Shown in pieces: positions 36,305 to 45,707 of a stretch of 64,000 bases of DNA; within the stretch, counting starts at the first letter, position 1; each line of letters begins with the position of its first letter. The DNA is from Clostridium gelidum (GTDB lineage: Bacteria > Bacillota > Clostridia > Clostridiales > Clostridiaceae): contig NZ_AP024849.1 in the NCBI RefSeq assembly GCF_019977655.1, positions 5,551,001-5,615,000 on the forward strand, given 5' to 3'. The notes under the pieces are model-generated. The model worked only from the letters and a program-made list of their open reading frames with translations. It ran no database searches and had not been told where the DNA came from. The position numbers and the translations under genes were made by a program.

Positions 36305-37600
36305 CTAGATTAAATCATTCTTTAATAAATCTTCATAAGATTCTCTTCTACAGATTAATCTTGCTTCATTATCTTTAACCATAACCACTGCTGGCTTTGG
36401 TATTCTATTGTAATTGCTTGCCATAGAATAACCATAAGCACCTGTAGTCATTATAGCCAAAATATCTCCACTTTTAACTTCTGGGAGCTTAATATCTTCT
36501 AATAATATATCTCCTGATTCACAACATTTCCCTGCTACAGTTACAGTCTCTTCTAAATCACCTGCAATTCTGTTTGCAATAATACCTTCATATTGTGCAT
36601 TATAAAGAGCTGGTCTAATATTGTCAGTCATCCCACCATCTACTGAAACATATTTCCTGACAGTTGGAATTTCTTTAACTGCACCTATAGTATATAAAGT
36701 AATTCCCGCATTAGCTACAATACTTCTTCCTGGTTCTATTGTGAGAATTGGTCTTTCTTGACCAGTTCGGATGCAAACCTCATCAACTTTATTAATTATT
36801 GTCTTGCAATATTCTTCAGTTGTTCTTGGTTCATCCGAGCTAGTATAATATATCCCAAAGCCACCACCGAAATCTACTTCTTTAATCAAATAGCCAAAAT
36901 TTTCTTTAGTTTTTCTTACAAGCTCTAACATTATCTCTACAGCATCCTCATATGGTTCCAAGTCAAAAATTTGTGAACCTATATGACAATGTATTCCTGC
37001 AAGGTTTATATTGTCTAAACTTATAGCCTTCTTAATAGCATCTTCTATAACAGTTTCAACTGGTGCAAAACCAAATTTTGAATCTATTTGTCCTGTCTTT
37101 ATATAATCATGTGTATGTGCTTCGATTCCTGGTGTTATTCTCAAATAAATATTTTGAACTTTATTATATTCCTTAGCTATGTCATTTAATGCATCAATTT
37201 CATAATAATTATCTACAACAAAATTTCCTACGCCTAATTTTACTCCTAGCTCTATTTCATCTAAAGTTTTATTATTTCCATGAAACATTACTTTTTCAAG
37301 TGGAAATCCTGCAATATGCGCAGTATATAATTCTCCACCAGACACAACATCTAAACACATATTTTCTTCTTTTAATAATTTGCACATTTGAATAGTCAAA
37401 AATGCTTTTCCAGCAAAGGCTACTCTATTATTATTTTCTTCACATTTAAAATACTTTCTATAATCAGTGCAGTATTCTCTTATTAAAGCTTCATCGAATA
37501 CATATAACGGACTTCCATATTCCTTTACTAAATCCTTGGCACTAACCCCACCAATTACTAATTGATTATCTTGTGCTTTCATCGTTCCAAATAATTTCAT
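36305..37600 (-). CDS. lysA: Diaminopimelate decarboxylase
   Basis: A 431-residue PLP enzyme making lysine from meso-diaminopimelate, the last step of the pathway begun by dapA. The PLP lysine is in FAGKAFLT near 52; HCHIGSQI near 200, the glycine-rich EVDFGGGFG near 238 and CCESGDIL near 350 complete the fold III decarboxylase signature. I start at the ATG at 37600, with TTGGGGG 8 bp upstream; 18 extra in-frame codons further up are encoded by CAATTG-repeat DNA and are unlikely to be translated. It is monocistronic, with terminators on both sides. Confidence 0.93.
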   Translation of the reverse strand: MKLFGTMKAQDNQLVIGGVSAKDLVKEYGSPLYVFDEALIREYCTDYRKYFKCEENNNRVAFAGKAFLTIQMCKLLKEENMCLDVVSGGELYTAHIAGFPLEKVMFHGNNKTLDEIELGVKLGVGNFVVDNYYEIDALNDIAKEYNKVQNIYLRITPGIEAHTHDYIKTGQIDSKFGFAPVETVIEDAIKKAISLDNINLAGIHCHIGSQIFDLEPYEDAVEIMLELVRKTKENFGYLIKEVDFGGGFGIYYTSSDEPRTTEEYCKTIINKVDEVCIRTGQERPILTIEPGRSIVANAGITLYTIGAVKEIPTVRKYVSVDGGMTDNIRPALYNAQYEGIIANRIAGDLEETVTVAGKCCESGDILLEDIKLPEVKSGDILAIMTTGAYGYSMASNYNRIPKPAVVMVKDNEARLICRRESYEDLLKNDLI

Positions 37601-37619
37601 TTCGTTAACCCCCAAATTA

Positions 37620-37668
37620 AATTCAATTGACAATGTACAATTTACAGTTGACAATTGTCTATTGTAAA
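37620..37668. repeat. CAATTG-type repeat ahead of lysA
   Basis: TTCAATTGACAATG, TACAATTTACAG and TTGACAATTGTC units just upstream of the lysA ribosome site. A further copy (TAACTGTTAACTGTTCATTG) is at 37830-37859. Confidence 0.65.
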
Positions 37669-37671
37669 TTT

Positions 37672-37702
37672 CAAAAAAATAAACGCCACAGAAAATATCT
37701 GT
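37672..37702 (-). terminator. Hairpin with T-run in the lysA leader
   Basis: On the minus strand GTCACAGA-TATT-TCTGTGGC runs into GTTTATTTTTTT, about 75 bp ahead of the lysA start. It could be an attenuator or stop read-through from upstream. I found no lysine riboswitch or T-box next to it. The rest of 37601-38213 is AT-rich; a GATTCGCATTCGTTCACTGA stretch at 38172 has relatives at 39262 and 45208. Confidence 0.6.
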
Positions 37703-38213
37703 GACGAGTGGTCGCTTATGCTAATTTGTATGCTCAATATTTTCATTAATTATCAATTTATCAAAAATGAATTGTTATATGGATTTTAATTTATATACTA
37801 ACAAAATCATCCTTCTTTATTTCTAAATTGCTAACTGTTAACTGTTCATTGTTAACTGAAAAAGGCACCTTGTAGCTCAACACTTTTCGTGACAGTTATT
37901 CACATATTCTATGAATATCCAGAAATAAATTACCGTATATTAATTCATTTCTTCGGCTATAATACCTTTGTGTATAAATCATTGCCTACCGACTCCTTAT
38001 ACCTACTCTTTATTACAGCACCTCTACCCCAGGTCATGTTATATTCTCGTAATATTCTAAAATTCTATTCCTTGAAACTTATAATAGTTACTATTATATT
38101 ATTAAACTATTAAAAATATGATACCATATTTTTTCCTTAAATCAACACTTTTTTTAAATTAAATGAAACTCGATTCGCATTCGTTCACTGAGCACGCGAT
38201 TCTCACTTATCTT

Positions 38214-38888
38214 TTATTCACTTCTATATTTATCCATGAGGCTTCCCATAATACTTGCTGAAGTTGGTGGTGTAAAAGTTATGGCATTAGCTCCGGCTTG
38301 AATTGTATCATAAATTGACTCTTCACTTGGTCCACCAGTAGCTATTATAGGAAACTCTGGAAACCTATTTCTAATATTTCTGACTATATTAACTGTTTCT
38401 TTGCCACCTGAAACATTTAATATAGTTGCTCCAGCTTCGATTCTTTTAGCAATATCTTCATCTTCTGAAATAACAGTTACTATAACTGGTATATCTATAG
38501 TCGCTCTAATTTTTTTAACAATTTCATTAGTTGTAGGCGCATTTACTACTACTCCCATAGCACCTTTAAACTCAGCATCCATAGCTAAATTCACAACCCT
38601 TTTACCTTGCGTTATTCCTCCACCAACACCACAAAAAACAGGAACATCTGCTGCCATAATAAGAGCTTGTGTTATTAGAGGTTGTGGTGTAAATGGATAC
38701 ACTGCTATAATAGCATCTGCATTACTATTTCTTATTAATGCAACATCCGTGCTGAATAATAATGACTTTATTCTTTTTCCAAAAATCGTAATTCCGCCAC
38801 AATTTCTTATGACTGCTGGAACCTCTATCACATGATTTCTAAGTGTACCTTTTATTTGAGGAATAAATTTCGCCTCTTTACTTACCAT
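38214..38888 (-). CDS. TIM-barrel protein of unknown function (HisA/ThiG-like)
   Basis: A 224-residue soluble protein with a repeated (beta/alpha) pattern: NADAIIAVYPF near 56, FCGVGGGITQGKR near 85, VVNAPTTNEIV, IVTVISEDEDIAKRIEAGA near 135 and a phosphate-binding-like IIATGGPSEESI near 178. The late glycine motifs resemble phosphate-binding TIM barrels such as HisA/HisF or ThiG. Relatives in Clostridia are often labelled only as hydrolase or hypothetical. GAGGAGGGG lies before the ATG. No substrate can be assigned. Confidence 0.65.
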   Translation of the reverse strand: MVSKEAKFIPQIKGTLRNHVIEVPAVIRNCGGITIFGKRIKSLLFSTDVALIRNSNADAIIAVYPFTPQPLITQALIMAADVPVFCGVGGGITQGKRVVNLAMDAEFKGAMGVVVNAPTTNEIVKKIRATIDIPVIVTVISEDEDIAKRIEAGATILNVSGGKETVNIVRNIRNRFPEFPIIATGGPSEESIYDTIQAGANAITFTPPTSASIMGSLMDKYRSE

Positions 38889-39075
38889 AATTCTTATCCC
38901 CTCCTCATTATTTATTTTGAATATGTTTAATTTGGCTTACTAAACTTTCATAATTACATTTTACTATATAATAATTTTCTTTAATTGTGAACACTTTTGT
39001 TATTTTTTAAATCATTAATACAATATATTATACTCCTTTATATTCTTTCTTAAAGTTAATTTTTATCTTTAAAAC

Positions 39076-39421
39076 TTATCCACAATATCCACAGTATTTA
39101 TCCACAAAAGTGTGGATATTGTTTATAATTATTACTTTCCATCTAATGCACTTAACAACATTTATTTAAAACAGTCACTATGAAAATAACTTTTATAGTG
39201 AGGTTAACTCATATTCACGAGTTAACCAAGTTTGAGGACCCAAATCAAAGGAAACTTGACTCACATTTGTTCGCTGGAGAAGTTCAAAGAGCAAGATTAC
39301 TTATAACTTATCCACAATCATTATATAGTTATCAACATCATGACTAATCGTTGTAACTTACTAGCTTAATCCCCCATATTTATAGACATACATGCAGTAC
39401 TTATCCACATACTTATTCACA
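39076..39421. promoter_or_regulatory. Intergenic DnaA-box cluster
   Basis: Exact TTATCCACA at 39076, 39098, 39308 and 39401; one-mismatch boxes ATATCCACA at 39085 and 39111 (other strand), TTATCAACA at 39329 and TTATTCACA at 39413. They lie in a 768-bp gap between divergent genes. The gap also holds a GGTTAACTC/GAGTTAACC hairpin (39201-39227) and half of the AACAACATTTATTTAAAAC palindrome (39152-39184). No dnaA, dnaN or other origin gene is next to it. Confidence 0.65.
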
Positions 39422-39656
39422 GTGCTTGTACAATTCCCATTTTTTATTTATATCAGACCTTAAGAATTTCTTAATACTTTATTATTTTACCATATAATAC
39501 CTTAATAAAATATTAAACTGTGTCCTAATATATTGTACTATGCCCTTTCATACCATATACTTTTAATCGAGAAATATTTTTTAATAAATATAATCATTAA
39601 ACATGAAATCTAGCTTATTCAATATATACCATAAAAATTAAAGGGGGCATATTTTA

Positions 39657-40685
39657 ATGAACCAAAATGAATTTTTCAATGTTTTAATGGATGGTTTAAA
39701 AGACTTTCCCGAAATAAAATTACAAGATATTATTTCCTATTATGAAAATAACTTTAGGGTTGGATTAGCTTCTGGAAAAACAGAACAAGAAATACTAAGG
39801 CAATTAGGTGATCCCAATTTAATCGTTAATAGATATAGGAATGAAGATTTAAAAACTCCTATTAATTCAGAATGTCTTACAAGTGATGCTGATATTACTC
39901 CTATTAATGATAAGAATTCCATCACTGACATAATTTCTGATAATAATAATTCTATAAACAATTATCCAAATTCTATTGATGAACCAGCTATAGTTACTGA
40001 TAATACTTACACTGATATTTTCAATGATTTTAACACTAATGATAACTTAAACAATAATAATAATAATAAGGAAAATGACTTTGAAACTAATAACAAGTTG
40101 GATACTCTTAAAATTAATGATTCTTATAAAGATATTAATTTAAATTCTGATTTTTATAACCTTGATAATTCAAATGAATCAAATTTTAATTATACTGATG
40201 AAAGTGGTTTTAATTCTAATAACGATAACAATGATTACTCCAATTATAATTCTAAGTTTAATAATAATCGAAGTTCAGATTCTAACTCAAGTAATTTTAA
40301 TGACCAAATTTCTAAAAATAAGACCTCACAATTTAACGTAAATACACTTTTAAAAATTTCCATTATAATTTTAGCTTTAATAATATTCTTCCCAGTTATA
40401 ACTGGAATTATTGGTTGCATTTTGGGACTTTTAGGAGCAGCTATAGGTATTTTATTGGGTAGCATTGGCTTATTAGTTGGCGGAACATTTACTAGTTTTA
40501 TTGGAGGTCCTAATGTACCAATGTTTGTTGCTAATTTCCCATATCCAGTAATAGTTCTCTTTTCATTAGGATCAATTTCATTATCAATTATTTTATCACT
40601 AATATTTTATTATCTTTGCAAGTTCTTTATACACATATCAGTTAAATCTTTTAAATCACTTAAATCTAAAGGGGGTGCATTCTAA
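39657..40685 (+). CDS. HAAS (DUF1700) domain membrane protein with Asn/Asp-rich linker
   Basis: A 342-residue membrane protein. The N-terminal 65 residues (FFNVLMDGLKDFPEIKLQDI, then LRQLGDPNLIVNRY) form a HAAS/DUF1700 helical domain. Residues 70-225 are a disordered linker very rich in Asn, Asp and Ser. Three or four membrane helices follow (about 230-330), with a glycine-rich segment. HAAS proteins usually partner PadR regulators and DUF4097 proteins. Here the DUF4097 gene follows with a TAATG overlap, but no PadR gene is seen. AAAGGGGGC lies before the ATG. Confidence 0.8.
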   Translation: MNQNEFFNVLMDGLKDFPEIKLQDIISYYENNFRVGLASGKTEQEILRQLGDPNLIVNRYRNEDLKTPINSECLTSDADITPINDKNSITDIISDNNNSINNYPNSIDEPAIVTDNTYTDIFNDFNTNDNLNNNNNNKENDFETNNKLDTLKINDSYKDINLNSDFYNLDNSNESNFNYTDESGFNSNNDNNDYSNYNSKFNNNRSSDSNSSNFNDQISKNKTSQFNVNTLLKISIIILALIIFFPVITGIIGCILGLLGAAIGILLGSIGLLVGGTFTSFIGGPNVPMFVANFPYPVIVLFSLGSISLSIILSLIFYYLCKFFIHISVKSFKSLKSKGGAF

Positions 40686-41608
40686 TGGAAAAGAAGTTTA
40701 TTTCTACTAATATGAAAATATTCATGTTAGTATTGCTCCTTTTATCTATTACCTTCTATGCTTCCGGATGCATTGTACTCGTACAAAGCGGTTATAAGCT
40801 TTCTGATTATGCCGATGAGCTTAATATAGACCCTAATAATTTAAAAGTCACTTTCTTTGATTTCAATGACTTTAATTTTAATGACTCTTATATATCAAAA
40901 GACTATACTATTAATGAGAATATTAATGAAATTGATCTTAATTTAAATTCTCAAGGCATTAAAATAGTTAATTATGATGGACAGGATTTGAAAGTACAAA
41001 TTAAAAGCCATAGTACTATATCTAGTGAATTGCTTAAAGCTGAAAATGACAATAAATTAGTTCTTAATACTAGCTATGATACTCCAAGTAATGCTAATAT
41101 CACCATAAGCATCCCTTATGGATTTAATGGCAGAGGTACCTTAAAAATCATTACAAGCAGTGGTGATATAAATATCTCTAATTTATCCATGAATACCTTA
41201 AATCTTTCTACAGCTAGCGGTGAAATAAATATTTCTAACTTAAATCTAAATTATTTAAGCTTAAATAGTTCTAGTGGCTCTATAAACTTCAATGCTATAA
41301 CAACCTTAAATGAAACTAAGTTAATCTCTTCTTCTGGAAGCATTATTGGAAGTGGCGCTTTAGGAACTGTAAATGGTAGCACATCTTCCGGTGATATTGA
41401 ATTGAAATTTAAAGATTCTCTAAGCAATACATCTTTAAGTACTGCCTCTGGTTCCGTAGCCTTATCCATCCCTAAAAATTTAGGCTACAAAATAAATTAT
41501 GACACAATTTCTGGAGATTTAGACTCATCTCATAAACAATTATCTTCTGGTGATGAGAGTTCACTTATAAATATTACTACTACAAGTGGAGACCTTCATA
41601 TAAAGTAA
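40685..41608 (+). CDS. DUF4097 family putative adhesin
   Basis: A 307-residue exported or membrane-anchored protein. Residues 8-30 form a hydrophobic segment that ends in the weak lipobox-like sequence YASGC. From about 75 on it is a repetitive beta-solenoid: SSGDINISNLSMNTLNLS, ASGEINISNLNLNYLSLNSS, SSGSI, TSSGDIELK, ASGSVALS and TTSGDLHIK, typical of DUF4097. It overlaps the upstream gene at TAATG, so the two are translated together and probably act together in the envelope. The precise role is unknown. Confidence 0.82.
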   Translation: MEKKFISTNMKIFMLVLLLLSITFYASGCIVLVQSGYKLSDYADELNIDPNNLKVTFFDFNDFNFNDSYISKDYTINENINEIDLNLNSQGIKIVNYDGQDLKVQIKSHSTISSELLKAENDNKLVLNTSYDTPSNANITISIPYGFNGRGTLKIITSSGDINISNLSMNTLNLSTASGEINISNLNLNYLSLNSSSGSINFNAITTLNETKLISSSGSIIGSGALGTVNGSTSSGDIELKFKDSLSNTSLSTASGSVALSIPKNLGYKINYDTISGDLDSSHKQLSSGDESSLINITTTSGDLHIK

Positions 41609-41609
41609 A

Positions 41610-41718
41610 CTTATATATATCCGCATAAAATAATGGACATGTGTTTGTTAATGTTACCAAATATTTTCATGTAACATTTCACAAAAGCATGTCCCATTTA
41701 TACTTTGGATATACTCTA
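41610..41718. repeat. Fold-back hairpin between convergent genes
   Basis: About 105 bp: GGATATATATAAG-type outer ends, ATGGACATG...TTTGT, AATGTTAC on the left and GTAACATT, ACAAAAGCATGTCCCAT on the right, loop CAAATATTTTCAT. It fills the whole space between the DUF4097 stop and the chemotaxis-receptor stop, and probably terminates both. Confidence 0.75.
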
Positions 41719-41719
41719 A

Positions 41720-42988
41720 CTATAATTTAAATTTAGAAATTATACTGCTTAATTCTTCAGCTTTAATAGCTTCTTTTCCTATTATTTCTACTACTTGTCT
41801 CATAGCAATTGATGTCTCACCTATTCCTTGTTGTATATTATGAGTACTGCTTGAAACTGCTTCTGAGTTCTTAGCAGTACTTGATATTGCGGCACTTACT
41901 TGTTCAACTGATGAATTTACTTGTTCAGACATCTCAGCTATTTGCTGTGACATTTCACTTATAAATTCTCCATCTTCATTATATTTAACTGCAACATTTC
42001 CATAATCCTTTAAATCTTCACTTACATTAGTTTTAATAAATTTAAGCATTTCCTTACTATTTTCTGAAAGATTGTTAAATGCCTTTTCTACTCTCTCAAT
42101 TGTACTTTGAATTGTGACTACAGATGAAGATGACTCTTCTGCAAGCTTTCTTACCTCTTCTGCAACTACTGCAAATCCCTTACCTGAATCTCCTGCTCTA
42201 GCTGCTTCAATTGCTGCATTTAATGCAAGAAGATTTGTTTGTTCTGCTATAGCTGCTATTGAATCTGCCATTATTTTTATTTCTTCAACTACTTTTGATT
42301 CCTCAACAGCTTTCTTTATATATTTCTCTTTTTCATAATATACATTTCTTGTATTCTCAATTGCTTTCTTACTATTAACTTCTACAGCCTTAGCTCTTTC
42401 CTTTATATTACCTGAGTTTTCATTTCCTGTTTCAGCTCTTGCTGCTAATTCTTCCATATTGGCAGTTACTTGTTGAATTGATGCGTAAATCTCTTCAACA
42501 TTTCCACTATTTGCTTGGGTATTTGAATCAACCTTTACAAATTCTAAGTTTATTTCGTCTAAGCTTACTGATAACTCTTGAACTGTTGCAGATGCTTCTT
42601 CGCTTAATGAAGATACCTTTGTTGCATTATCAGCACATATTCTTATCAATTCTCTAAGATTTTCTTGTGCTTTATTTAAAGCTATCCCAATTTTTCCAAA
42701 TTCATCACTTTTAGTAATTTTTATATCTGTCGTAATGTCATATTCAGCCATTCTCTCTGCTAGCGCATTTATTTTCCTTAAGGGTTGCATTATTGTAATA
42801 CTAGCTGCAAATGATAGAATTGTAACTATTATTACAGAAATTACTATAACTATAATTGCCACTGTTGAACTCGTCTTTATTGCTATTCCAATTCCTATTC
42901 CAATTCCTATTAAAATTACAAATTGCATCATTATCTTTGCTCTAAGGGATAAAAATGATTTAATCTCCTCTTTTACTTTTTCTTGCAT
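41720..42988 (-). CDS. Methyl-accepting chemotaxis protein without a sensory loop
   Basis: A 422-residue receptor. Two closely spaced membrane helices (about 20-40 and 44-68) leave almost no extracellular part. A HAMP domain (70-125) follows, then the signalling coiled coil with its hairpin tip EQTNLLALNAAIEAARAGDSGKGFAVVA near 255 and GLn-rich methylation regions. It should signal to CheA/CheW; the stimulus would be membrane-borne or cytosolic. The first helix contains a GIGIGIGI run written by a 12-bp simple repeat. AGGAGG lies before the ATG. Confidence 0.9.
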   Translation of the reverse strand: MQEKVKEEIKSFLSLRAKIMMQFVILIGIGIGIGIAIKTSSTVAIIVIVISVIIVTILSFAASITIMQPLRKINALAERMAEYDITTDIKITKSDEFGKIGIALNKAQENLRELIRICADNATKVSSLSEEASATVQELSVSLDEINLEFVKVDSNTQANSGNVEEIYASIQQVTANMEELAARAETGNENSGNIKERAKAVEVNSKKAIENTRNVYYEKEKYIKKAVEESKVVEEIKIMADSIAAIAEQTNLLALNAAIEAARAGDSGKGFAVVAEEVRKLAEESSSSVVTIQSTIERVEKAFNNLSENSKEMLKFIKTNVSEDLKDYGNVAVKYNEDGEFISEMSQQIAEMSEQVNSSVEQVSAAISSTAKNSEAVSSSTHNIQQGIGETSIAMRQVVEIIGKEAIKAEELSSIISKFKL

Positions 42989-43416
42989 AATTAAAAATCC
43001 TCCTATTATTTGATAAATGTCTATGATAATAAATTTATTTTGTTAAATAAAATACGTATTATGTAAATCTAATTCTATTATGTCTCATATATGAAAAATA
43101 ATATATATATAATCACATTACGGACTATACATTACAATATCATGTCTATTTGCTCCTTTCAACCAAATAATCTAAAATTTTAGATTATATTAAGATTTAT
43201 CACATTTATTTATATTATAAATTGAAATACTAATAAATAACATTGTATATTATTATAAACATTCAATTTATTAAGGCTTCTCTAAGTGTATTTCCATTAA
43301 ATATTATGCTATTTTTATTATCATAATTAATTCGTACTTTAATAAATATTTCGTCCGTATTTAGCTATAATGTGATAAAATTATACTATACAAAATATGA
43401 ATTGGGGGCTAAAAAT
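42989..43416. other. Divergent intergenic region without recognised features
   Basis: AT-rich leader between the chemotaxis receptor and the aminotransferase. It must contain both promoters, but I could not pick a convincing sigma-A or flagellar-type pair by eye. A 10-bp TATATATATA-like run is at 43105. Confidence 0.5.
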
Positions 43417-44604
43417 ATGATATCAAATAAGATGAAATCCCTTGTTTCAAATAGTTCTATCATAAGAGCTATGTTTGAAGAGGGCAAAAGATTATCCGAA
43501 ATTTATGGAGAAGAAAATGTTTTTGATTACAGTATAGGTAATCCAAACGTTGAACCTCCAGAAAGTATAAAAAAGGTTATCTCTGAAATTTTAGATGAAG
43601 AAAAACCAAATTATGTTCATGGATATATGAACAATGCTGGTTATGAAGATGTTAGAGATGACATAAGTGCCTTTTTAAATAAAAAACATGATCTAGATCT
43701 TTCTAGAAATAATATTGTTATGACTTGTGGGGCTGCAGGTGGATTAAATATAATTTTGAAATCAATTTTAAATCCTGACGATGAAGTTATTACCTTTGCG
43801 CCATACTTTGGGGAGTATAAAAATTATGTTCAAAATTTTAATGGTAAGCTTGTAATTTCTCCAACTGACACTGAAACTTTTGAACCCGATTTAAAAACTT
43901 TAAGTTCAGTTATCACTTCTAAAACTAAGGCTTTAATATTAAATAATCCAAACAATCCAACTGGTGTTGTTTATTCAAAAGAAGTAATACAAGCTTTAGC
44001 TAATCTGCTAAGCGAAAAACAAAAAGAATTAAATACAACTATATATTTAATATCAGATGAACCCTATAGAGAAATAGTTTATGATAATATCGAAGTTCCT
44101 TGTCTTTTGAAATATTATCCTAATACTTTTATAGGATATTCTTATAGTAAATCATTATCTTTACCTGGCGAGCGTATAGGATATGTGGTTATTAACACAT
44201 CAATGGATGGTTTTGACGAAGTGACGTCTGCTTTGAACATTGCAAACAGAATTTTAGGTTTCGTTAATGCCCCATCCCTATTCCAAAGAGTAATTGCAAA
44301 ATCTTTAGATGCAGAAGTTGATGTTAGTATATACGAGAAAAATCGTGACCTTTTATATAACCATTTAATATCTCTTGGCTTTACTTGTGTTAAACCTCAA
44401 GGTGCTTTTTACCTATTCCCTAAATCACCAATTGAGGATGATGTGAAATTCTGTGCAGATGCAAAACAATTTAATTTATTACTTGTTCCAGGTTCAGCAT
44501 TTGGATGCCCTGGTCATGTAAGATTAGCTTATTGTATCTCATATGAAAAGATTAAAAACTCATTTCCAGCATTTGATAAATTAGCTGTACTATATAACTT
44601 ATAA
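43417..44604 (+). CDS. PLP-dependent aminotransferase (class I/II)
   Basis: A 395-residue fold I aminotransferase in the aspartate-aminotransferase family. The PLP lysine is in YSYSKSLSLPGERIGYV near 245, preceded by NNPNNPTGVVYS near 178 and the aspartate of YLISDEPYRE near 215; the late arginine is in HVRLAYC near 372. I start at the ATG at 43417, with TTGGGGGC 7 bp ahead; the longer reading has no site. The substrate is not settled; the close relatives in Clostridia are annotated as aspartate or aromatic aminotransferase. A terminator follows. Confidence 0.88.
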   Translation: MISNKMKSLVSNSSIIRAMFEEGKRLSEIYGEENVFDYSIGNPNVEPPESIKKVISEILDEEKPNYVHGYMNNAGYEDVRDDISAFLNKKHDLDLSRNNIVMTCGAAGGLNIILKSILNPDDEVITFAPYFGEYKNYVQNFNGKLVISPTDTETFEPDLKTLSSVITSKTKALILNNPNNPTGVVYSKEVIQALANLLSEKQKELNTTIYLISDEPYREIVYDNIEVPCLLKYYPNTFIGYSYSKSLSLPGERIGYVVINTSMDGFDEVTSALNIANRILGFVNAPSLFQRVIAKSLDAEVDVSIYEKNRDLLYNHLISLGFTCVKPQGAFYLFPKSPIEDDVKFCADAKQFNLLLVPGSAFGCPGHVRLAYCISYEKIKNSFPAFDKLAVLYNL

Positions 44605-44614
44605 ATATTAATAT

Positions 44615-44656
44615 AAAAACTGCACTTATGAGGATAGCCCCCATAGGTGCAGTTTT
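44615..44656. terminator. Bidirectional terminator between convergent genes
   Basis: AAAACTGCACTTATG / CATAGGTGCAGTTTT, loop AGGATAGCCCC. It serves the aminotransferase gene and the convergent membrane-protein gene, whose stop codon it touches. Confidence 0.8.
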
Positions 44657-45180
44657 CACCTTTGGGTTAAAAACGTATTTTTCTTAACGTTTCGTAAAGT
44701 TAAGAAAAAATCTATTGTTAATATAATTGAAAAAAAACAAGCTCCTATGATTAAAGTCTTTTCTGATGCTTTATAAATGTTATACACAGCTGGTTGCAAA
44801 AAGTAAACACCTATAAAACTAAGTAATGTCCAATATAAAGAAAATCTAAGGGTTACGAATCCATGAATATTATATTTTAAATTTGAGTAATCCCAATAAG
44901 CTTTATTAAATACATGCTTTAACACATATCCACTTATATATTCTACTGTTGTTGGAATCAAAAAACATAATAATACTAAAGGAATTCCATCAATATCTAA
45001 TATTTGATTATATAAAATCAAAATTGTACTTGCAATACCATACATTGGCTTAACTGGTCCTTTTAAAAAACCTTCCTTTTTAATTTTTTTAACAGTTACA
45101 TAAGAATACACTTCTTCTATAATCCAACCTATAAATGAATAAATAATGAAATTGAAAGTCATATAAAATAATAAATTCAT
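44656..45180 (-). CDS. PF06541-type putative ABC-transporter permease-like membrane protein
   Basis: A 174-residue protein with four or five membrane helices. The early SFIGWIIEEVYSYVTVKK, GFLKGPVKPMYG near 38 and WDYSNLKYNIHGFVTLRFSLYW near 96 are the signature of PF06541 (CmpB/YvaF-like putative ABC permease). No ATPase partner lies nearby, so a transport role is only a family label. A copy of the CAACTCACATTCGTTCTC motif lies about 25 bp before its start. Confidence 0.75.
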   Translation of the reverse strand: MNLLFYMTFNFIIYSFIGWIIEEVYSYVTVKKIKKEGFLKGPVKPMYGIASTILILYNQILDIDGIPLVLLCFLIPTTVEYISGYVLKHVFNKAYWDYSNLKYNIHGFVTLRFSLYWTLLSFIGVYFLQPAVYNIYKASEKTLIIGACFFSIILTIDFFLTLRNVKKNTFLTQR

Positions 45181-45403
45181 ACTATTACCACCTTATTCTA
45201 CAAATATACCCAACTCACATTCGTTCTCTTCTTATGTTAGTATTTGTAGAATAATTATCTTTTATCCAATAATAAATAAGACATATTGACAATTAATCTA
45301 AATAGAAGTAAGATTTATTCAGAATTTAAATTGAGTTAAATTTAATTTCATTAAACTATTGGTAAAATTAATTTAAAAATAAATATATAATGGAATTCAT
45401 TAT

Positions 45404-45604
45404 ATGATTCATGGTGATATTACTTATACAGACGAAGCTTTAAGACAAAATCAATTATCAGTAGTTTTTGAAGATAAAGAATTAGCAAAAGAAACATTAG
45501 AAAATGTTAGAACTTTTATCAAATCAAATAATACTGTATATTTATCAACTCATACTCCAGAAGGCTTAACTTCATTAAAAAATAACACAATCATGAAATT
45601 ATAA
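45404..45604 (+). pseudogene. C-terminal fragment of a metallo-beta-lactamase-fold (lactonase-like) gene
   Basis: The 66-residue frame IHGDITYTDEALR...TVYLSTHTPEGL matches the last third of N-acyl-homoserine-lactonase-like MBL proteins: the metal-binding aspartate in GDxxYT and a late His in STHTPE. The N-terminal HxHxDH part is absent, and the 220 bp upstream contain no matching frame. A ribosome site is not evident. It is probably a decayed gene end; a small functional protein is less likely. Confidence 0.6.
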
Positions 45605-45707
45605 TTAGAAATTTAATAAAAACCATATAAATATCTAATAACTATTTCTTTATGACTAATTTGAAATATAAAAACTTATAAACCCTAGTCACCTCTTAAA
45701 ATCTATT

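Noticed and set aside
37672..38213. A riboswitch in the lysA leader
   Set aside because: Only the terminator-like hairpin is convincing. The upstream DNA is repeat and AT-rich sequence without a conserved sensing domain.
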